Of a stretch of 64,000 bases of DNA, positions 57,014 through 64,000 are shown piece after piece. A model generated the notes under the pieces. That model worked only from the letters and a program-made list of their open reading frames with translations, had not been told where the DNA came from and did not search any database. The stretch comes from Tetrahymena thermophila SB210. Its lineage: Eukaryota > Ciliophora > Oligohymenophorea > Hymenostomatida > Tetrahymenidae. The stretch covers positions 1 to 64,000 of the forward strand of contig NW_002476575.1 in the NCBI RefSeq assembly GCF_000189635.1, read 5' to 3'. Position 1 is the stretch's first letter; every line of letters starts with the position of its first letter. A program made the translations under genes and the position numbers.

Positions 57014-58449
57014 ATTTTATATCTTTCCTTTCAAAATTAAACCTTTGTGAATTAATAATTAAATTCAAATTACTAAAAATTAGCTGCAATCAACTGCACT
57101 TGAAATAGGTGATTCTTTACAAAGAAAATTTAATATAGAAAAGTAATAAATTGTTTGATATTCCTCTCGTTTATTTACAATAAATTATAAGTAATTAAAC
57201 GCATTAATTTAAAAATTACATTTGTAAAAAATTGTTGATAAAACATAATTTAAAATAAATAAAAGTGTATTTCAAATATTATTTAAAAATAGTATGTATT
57301 TTAGCATTATGCATTATACATTTTTTTAATCAGCTAATACAAATGTAGATAGAAATAAATATATTTATTTACAACTATCTTAATCAATTATTTAAAATTC
57401 TTTCTAATTAGTTTTACATTTTTCTTTCAAAGTTTTTTACTTTTCTATTCTAGTTATTTAATTTAAAGGGTGGAGGAAAATTAATCAAATGATTATATAT
57501 ATTATTATTCAAGGGTGAATTAAGAAATAGCGTGAAAACATATCTAATTATAACTAAACAAAGATAAATTACCCTTCTATAACTTATTAAACAAAATAGT
57601 AAAAAAAATAGCTCAGTAAATATTACAAAAATTATTTATTAATTAATTTTCATTTACCCATATAAAAATTCTGATCAAAGTAGATTAAGTCAAGAAATTT
57701 AAATAGATTGATAATTAGCATTTAATACTATGGAATTTATGCAAAAAGTGCTGAATTTGATTTATTATTTTTATATATTTATTTTAAAGGTCAAAATTTT
57801 ATTTATTAAAAAATAATTAATTTATTTATGCATTTTCTTAAGTTTATTAAGGCTATTTTTAGAAAATTATTAAGAATTATTCCATTTAGTCCAATTTACA
57901 AGAAAATTATTTTTAATTGACCTTATTTTGAGATTTTAGGTGTAAAAAATAAATTTATGTAAAAGAAATATATTAAAAATAAAAATTATAAGCATAAATA
58001 TTTTTATTTTTAATAAATCCTATTTTTTTAATTTTATGTAGATAAGAATAATTTATATACCATCAATCCTCATTAATTATATCTTACCAACCTCTCAAAC
58101 TCATAAATACTAAATAGTGATCATCAAGATCTTTCCAAAAAAATAAGGGGTCTTATAATAGGGGGATCTTAATATAGAGAGTATACAGCAATATGTTTGT
58201 ATTCACATTTTTCATCTATAAACATATTTTAATTTGGAAAAAGCTATATAAAAATTTTTAAGTTATATATTTAATATTTAAAGTATGATCTAATTATAAA
58301 TATTTAAAACCAGAATAATATTTTTTTAAAATATAAATTCAATTATTTTTTACAATTTAATAAAAGCTATAAATGTGCTCAGTTTTATGAACATAAAATA
58401 AAATTTTAAAGATATTAAAAAAGAAAATATTTGAATAAAATATTTTTCT
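57014..58449. other. Intergenic, 1.4 kb, with possible transposon-end remnant
   Basis: AT-rich spacer between two minus-strand genes. At about 58140-58185 a G-rich stretch (GGGGTCTTATAATA, then GGGGGATCTTA and TATAGAGAG) resembles the inverse of a C-rich stretch at 11290-11310. Otherwise nothing was seen. Confidence 0.5.
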
Positions 58450-59743
58450 TCATAGCTTTGGAAATTATGTGAGGAGATGATTTAGTTAATTAGTTGTGTT
58501 TAAGTAATTAATTAACCTGGCAAATATACGTAAGCAATAGCCTAGCTCATTTGCTCTTTTTAAATGAGGTACATGGCCGCATTTTTCAAACATAAACAAG
58601 AAATTATCATAAAAGACATCTTTTTCATAATCAAAATCTACTCCTTCCAATATTTTTTCTACTTCTGGTGTTCTTTTAAGTTTAAATTGCTTTCTATTTG
58701 TGCTATTTTACAAGTAATATATTGTCTCAGTTTGCTTATCTAGAGTGATAAGAGGGTCATCAAAACCAAATGTAATTAAATGAGGGATGTTTGGATTCAA
58801 AAATTTAAATGTTTCTTTAAATTCCAATAGGATAATCCTATTGCATAAGAATTCTTATTTAAGTAAGTATTTNNNNNNNNNNNNNNNNNNNNNNNNNNNN
58901 NNNNNNNNNNNNNNNNNNNNNNNNNNNNNNNNNNNNNNNNNNNNNNNNNNNNNNNNNNNNNNNNNNNNNNNNAATTATCTTTATTACTTCTTGTTTCTTT
59001 TCAGGCTAATTCTATATCATTTTTAAGAGCTCAGGCTCAGTGACTTGATACTCTCTCAAAGGTCTTTCAATGCACTCAACCCAAGTTCTAAATCCAACAT
59101 TATGTTCAAAACTATGAGTAGCAATAGATACAGTTCCTATCACTCTATGAGGATACATCAAAGTAAAGTAATTTCTATAATAACCACCAAATGAATGACC
59201 TAAAAATATGACTTATCCGATTTCTAAATGATCTAGCAGATCAGCAATCAATTAACAATGCTCTCTTACACTCCCTTTAAATGATCCCCTGTTATCATCA
59301 AATCCATCGTACCCAGGATATGCAAAATTTATCCATCTGCATGTTTTTTCACCAAATGCATACTCAAGTTTTGATAACTCTTTATAGTCAAAAGCTCCTC
59401 CATGCAATGCTAAAATTGTTAATTCTGGCATCTCCAAATTCTATTTTGACATTTTAAGCTCTTATAGATTATCTGTGTAATAGCAAAACCATTTATTTTC
59501 TGGATTTTCGTATCTTATTAACCTTCTATTTGCGTTTGGGATTTTTACAGAATCATCTTCTACAATCTTAAAATTTTTGATATTCTGATTTGATAAACTT
59601 ATTATAGACTTAGTCTATCTTTCTACTTCTGAAAGTTCCCTCTTCTCTTTACAATCTTTTAAAACCTATTCTATGTTAAATATCACTTTATCTTTTTCTG
59701 TTTGAGACTACTATTAGGAAGGCATTTTATCTACAAATGACAT
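58450..59743 (-). CDS. Alpha/beta-hydrolase fold protein, interrupted by assembly gap
   Basis: ATG at 59743, TGA at 58450-58452. The first 257 codons are readable to 58973, then 100 N, then 141 codons in one frame. HGG at residues 114-116 is the usual oxyanion-hole strand end; GHSFGG at 182-187 is the nucleophile elbow with Ser184. After the gap, GFDDPLI supplies a candidate catalytic Asp and KCGHVPHL the catalytic His. The order Ser-Asp-His and an N-terminal extension of about 100 residues without a signal peptide suggest a cytosolic serine hydrolase (lipase, esterase or epoxide-hydrolase-like); the substrate cannot be read from the sequence. The gap removes part of the lid region between Ser and Asp, and its true size is unknown, so the full length is uncertain. 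Confidence 0.82.
58873..58972. other. Assembly gap (100 N)
   Basis: Exactly 100 ambiguous bases, a conventional placeholder length, lie inside the alpha/beta-hydrolase gene. Codon phase is compatible on both sides only if the real missing length is a multiple of three or contains an intron. Confidence 0.99.
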
Positions 59744-61348
59744 AAAATTAAAAATTGAATAAATACTATTAAATTATCTATCTACTTATGTATTTTCTGT
59801 CAAAAATGTATATTTTTTGTTCCTATTTTTAATAATCAAAAAGATTTGATATATCAGACCGCAATTAAATTGATTAATGCGTAATAAAAATCTTAGATAT
59901 TTCATTATAAAATTCAATAAACAAAAAGAAATAGAACAATAGAAGGTCTGTCTATATTGTATTATTTGCTTTTCATTATGAACAAAAATAATTCATGCAA
60001 TATACTAAGTATTAATTTATTATTTTTAAGTTTAAAATAAAGTAAAATATTTAAATTTAATTCATTAATTTCATTTCAAAGCATAATAAAATTTATTTTA
60101 TTTATAATTTTGTTAATTTTATTTAGCAAATTAGATATTTGTTTATCTACTTTCTCAAAATTATTTCTTAATTAAGTAAAAGTGCTTTATTCTTAAACAA
60201 TTCATTCATTTATGATTTAAAAATAATTTTTCTTAATTTTTTTAATTATTTATAATGGTAGTTCTGTAAAAGTTAGACAGGGAATAAATCAATTTTTTGA
60301 AAAATTTTTAATATATTGTCGTTCCTTATTTTAAAAGTATCAGATTGGATATTGTAATCGGCAGAATTTGTAAAATTAAAGCGATCTAAAAATTTCCTTG
60401 TAAATTTTCTTTTATCTATTCTAAATGAGGATTTACATTATATTTATTAATTTTGCTAATAATTATTTTAAATGAATATGAAAAATTATTTTTAAGTTTA
60501 AAAATAAAATTAATATAGAAAATAGATAGATTATATTTAAATGAGCTAAAAAATTTCTAATAATTTTTATAAGATTATTAGCAGCCAACCTTATTTTAAG
60601 CATTCATAAGATTTTGAATTGAACCATCTTATTTTGATTATATTATTTAGAAGATTAATTTTCTTATCATTTTGATAAATTAGAATACATTGATAGATAG
60701 ATATTTAGCTTCAAAAAAAAATATTTTATAATTTTAAAATATCAGATTTTATATATATTTTTTATTTTAGAATTAATCATAAAAGAAAACTAAAAAAATG
60801 GAAGAGTTGAAAAAGAAGCAAATAATTAATATATTTATTAGTCATGTAATAGCTACTGCTTGAATTAAGAATTGATAGGATATTTTATACAAAAAAAAAA
60901 GCATAAAGGATCCTAACAATTAGATTAACTAAATATTATTTATAATCATTTAGCTGCTACCGAATAAAATGTTATCCAGTTACCAAAATGTATGAACATA
61001 TTAATTAATTAAATTCCTCTGAAAGTATATACTTGATACTAATTAATGATCATTGTAATATGTATAATTTTCTATATCTAGATTTCTACTGTCTTATAAA
61101 AGCCATTAAAAAATTTTAAGATTTTACAATACAAAATCAAAAAAATGTCTAAATATTATTAAAAGCATAATATATAACAAAATTAAATAATTAGAAGATT
61201 ATGTATTAACGTATTTTCCATTTTCTTAATCCTTTGGATTTAGGTGAAAAGAGCTAATGTTGTTAATTATTTAAAGATTTTAAAATTTAAGGTTCCCTCA
61301 AAGATGTCGTCGGATGTAATGATTGTAGAATAGGGTAGCTTTATATAT
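59744..61348. other. Intergenic, 1.6 kb
   Basis: AT-rich, upstream of the hydrolase gene. A 57-codon open frame (60255-60428, +) exists under the ciliate code but has no further support. Nothing else was recognised. Confidence 0.5.
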
Positions 61349-61846
61349 TTGAATGTAAGATGAAAATGTATTTTGATCCCTACTTAATTTAGAAACAAAC
61401 AAATATATTAATATTCACCTTATTAATAGTTGGATGATTTTTTTATTGTCTAAATTATGAATATTGGTTCTCTCTATAATTGTTAAATGGTTATAAGCTC
61501 TGTTCAATTTGAATCTAATTTCAAACTTTAAAGTTAGATAAGCATAACAAGCAATTGCAAATAACTAAAACATTGAAGCTGTAATTATGATTAGAAAGGA
61601 TATTATTTATTTTTTTGAATGTAAGATGAAAATTTAGTTTGATCCTTACTTAATTTAGAAACATTCAAATATATTAATATTCACCTTATTAATAGTTGGA
61701 TGATTTTTATTATTATCTGGATTATGAAAATTGATTATCTCTATATAATTCTTAATGGTGATAAGCTCTGTTGAATTTGATTCTAATTTCAAGCTTGAAA
61801 GTTAGAAAAGCATAACTAGCAATTACAAATAACTAAAACCATTGAA
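61349..61846. repeat. Tandem duplication, ~266-bp period
   Basis: Copies at about 61349-61577 and 61615-61846 share the start TTGAATGTAAGATGAAAAT, the block ATTCACCTTATTAATAGTTGG, GATAAGCTCTGTT, and the end AATAACTAAAAC. Each copy reads on the minus strand as a related hydrophobic peptide (copy at 61349: FQLFAIACYAYLTLKFEIR; copy at 61615: FQLFVIASYAFLTFKLEIR), but a one-base indel puts their C-terminal parts in different frames. This looks like duplicated exons now eroding. Confidence 0.85.
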
Positions 61847-62054
61847 TGCCATTTTTAAATCTCAAATCTTTCCACAAGGTAATGCGTGTTAATAGATGGT
61901 TATCATTCAAATGGGAGGAAAATAAAGCATAAAATGAAGTATTTTTGACATTGCCTTGATTAATAAGAAGAATGATATTTTGCAGGCTACTATTGTACTC
62001 ATTATCTTTAAAGAATAATTTTACTAATTTAAAGATATTTCTTCTTATTTTCAT
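61665..62054 (-). CDS. Hypothetical small protein or decayed gene fragment
   Basis: A minus-strand open frame of 129 codons under the ciliate code (ATG at 62054, TGA at 61665-61667). The N-terminal part is basic/amphipathic (MKIRRNIFKLVKLFFKD), the middle has one hydrophobic segment (FQLFVIASYAFLTFKLEIR), and the tail is Q-rich and likely frameshifted relative to the second copy of the duplication. Similar fragments (GGAGATTTAAAAG, GCCATCTGTTAACATG on the minus strand) reappear at about 62905-62985, so this may be one member of a larger degenerate gene. No family was recognised; it could equally be chance open frame. Confidence 0.3.
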
Positions 62055-63838
62055 TTTTAATTAGATTTAAGAAATTTTTAAAATATCCTTATTGCTATTA
62101 GATAGTTAGATACGTGCTTTATTTAACACCATTTTTATTAATCATTCATTAGATTTTGTATAAAGTAGATATTTTAAAAAGTCAATAAGCTTTATCAATA
62201 TATCTTTAAATTAAAAATGATAGCAGTAAAATTAAAAAGATAAAGAGTAAATAATATATTAATTATTTATAAAATATTTTAAAAATTGACTGAAATTATT
62301 TAAATGAATGAATGAATGCGCTCATTAGTTTTATAATAGCCGCTGCTTTATTTTTCAAAAATTAAATCAGGATTGAATTTTCAAAAATAATCAGATTAAT
62401 AGAATAATATCTGTAATCCTCTAATTTTTCTTAACTTCACCTAAATTAATTTTTCAAAATCATATTAATACTAATAATTATATGACGTATGTAAAGGATA
62501 TCTAAATAACTTTAATTTCTTTGTTGGTTTGGTAAATAACAATTATTAGATTTTTGAAAAAAGTTTAATAAGTATTTTATATTATGACCATTAGAGAGCT
62601 AATATAAAGGTTTTAAATTTAAAATAAATGTATTTAAAAACTAATATTTGAAGTATTGATTTAAATTGCAAATTAAAGAAAATGTTTTAAGTGTACTAGT
62701 TAGTTTTAAAGCATACTTAAATCCCACTTAATGAAATAAAAGATGATAATTTTAATAATGAATCAAGTTAATTTTCTATTTTGTTTTTTTAATAAGATTG
62801 GATATATGAACTGTAACTTTAATTTTTTTGAGCTGAATTAGTGTGTTACTCTCCTAATTTAATTAGAATACTCTATAATTAAAAGAAAATATTGGGTAGA
62901 TGAAAGTCTACATGTTAACAGATGGCTTATAATAATTTACCTCAACTTTTAAATCTCCAACCTTTCTAATAAATATCACATTTACTTAAATGGCTATTTT
63001 TAAGATTTTTGAGTTTAAAAACAGTTTCAGAGGGGTTTATTTAGCAAAATTTTAATTTAAGGTATGATAAATTCAAAAGATATTAATTTATTTTTTATTT
63101 GCTTTTATAACTAATATTATAAAAGGTAGAAGAGATCAATTTATCTTATAATATTAAATTAAAAGCAAATAATTCTTAATCTAAAGCTCATAAAAAAAAA
63201 TAAAATTAACAATGAAAACTTAGAAAATCAAAATGTTTCTATTACTTATTTTACAAAGTCTAATTTGATTAATAATTAATGGAAAAAATATTTATCTATT
63301 TTAATAATTAAATAGCCTTAAAATACTTAAATGGTTATACTTATTTAAATTGCCAAGGTGTAAATTTTTCGTATTCAAAATTGAATCCTTAATGTAAACT
63401 TACTTTGAGTTATTATATTATTATTAAATCATTTTTTATAAACTTAAGTTAGTTAATGCCCAATTAATTATGGCAACCCTACATATCAATCAGATATAGA
63501 TATCCTTTATAAATATTTCTCAAACATGAATTGCTTAAATATAATGAATTTTCCATATGATTAATAATAATACTTATCAGGGAATAGTTGTACTTCAAAT
63601 AGTGAAATAACAATAAAATATACTCCATAAATTTCGTAAATCAAATTCTTCGCAAAATAAAAATTATTTTTAGCAATATATAAATTTTTTCCTTAATAAA
63701 TAATTCTCTTTATTATAATTTATTTTTATAATCAAAAAAATAATTCAAAATTATTTTTACATTTTAATTTGATATCTTTATATTTTTCTCAATATATATT
63801 AAAAATTAATTAGGAATACAAAGATATATGGTTTCCAG
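62055..63838. other. Intergenic, 1.8 kb
   Basis: AT-rich. It contains short matches at about 62905-62985 to the minus-strand fragment at 61845-61910, in changed order. No gene is supported. Confidence 0.5.
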
Positions 63839-64000
63839 TTTGTCTTTAATTTGTTTGTCGCAAATTCTCCTAACAGTTAACTATAATCGAAAGTTCAAGT
63901 CAATAACGTCGATTTACTAAGCTCTTCAGGATATACGAGATTAGATGATTATAATTCTAATAATTATTTTGACGATGGATAAAAATAGTTATACACGGAT
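63839..64000 (+). CDS. Partial exon of a plus-strand gene running off the window
   Basis: After a good acceptor (TTTCCAG, ending 63838), 54 codons are open in one frame and protein-like: FNLFVANSPNSQ, then KVQVNNVDLLSSSGYTRLDD and YNSNNYFDDGQKQLYTD, with TAA/TAG as Gln. Base composition here is clearly richer in G+C than the flank, as in the other genes. An alternative frame from ATG at 63828 is also open but gives a less protein-like sequence. No family was recognised. The acceptor choice is tentative, and the 3' part lies outside the window. Confidence 0.45.

Noticed and set aside
58082-58096. Chromosome-breakage-like sequence (ACCAACCTCT core)
   Set aside because: Only the central 10 of 15 bases fit the known Tetrahymena breakage motif; both ends differ, and such divergence is not expected to be functional.
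60255-60428. Plus-strand 57-codon frame under the ciliate code
   Set aside because: Expected by chance when TGA is the only stop, and no family or splice evidence was found.

Overview
This window is nuclear DNA from a ciliate, almost certainly a Tetrahymena species. It is extremely A+T-rich, introns are short AT-rich GT..AG, and every convincing gene reads TAA and TAG as glutamine and ends only at TGA. Under the standard code almost nothing here is open; under the ciliate code about a dozen coherent genes appear. All coordinates were derived by eye. Exon joins were checked by frame and phase arithmetic and by comparing paralogues, with no database search. A run of 100 N shows this is an assembled scaffold.

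Layout. Positions 1-16.4 kb hold a cluster of leucine-rich-repeat (LRR) genes of the ribonuclease-inhibitor/NLR type, in which each 90-nt exon encodes exactly one 30-residue repeat. Gene A (+, 5' end outside the window) and gene B (+, complete, 10 repeats) face gene C (-, complete, 13 repeats) and a downstream array D (-, 6 repeats and its own last exon, but no recognisable first exons). B and C share two tiny leader exons (39 and 50 nt), and all four arrays end in a related last exon with a KRLV core. The arrays carry microsatellites inside introns and show recent unequal duplication.

Positions 17.8-30.7 kb are a denser block: a secreted SIMPL/DUF541-domain protein (+), then on the minus strand a B-box plus MORN-repeat protein, a type I membrane protein, and two tandem paralogous cyclin-domain genes with matching intron positions.

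Positions 30.7-48.9 kb contain only one confident gene, a five-finger C2H2 zinc-finger protein with long Q/N/S-rich and acidic regions. It lies in roughly 15 kb of otherwise unassigned DNA that holds a few coding-like islands I could not resolve.

Positions 48.9-59.7 kb carry, all on the minus strand, a secreted cysteine-rich CxxC-repeat protein, an asparagine-rich multi-pass membrane protein, and an alpha/beta-hydrolase interrupted by the assembly gap. The right end (59.7-64 kb) holds a ~265-bp tandem duplication with eroded coding potential and the start of a plus-strand exon that runs off the window.

The genes do not form a pathway. The LRR cluster and the cyclin pair are tandem gene-family expansions. 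No RNA genes, CRISPR arrays, telomeric repeats or clear chromosome-breakage sequence were found.
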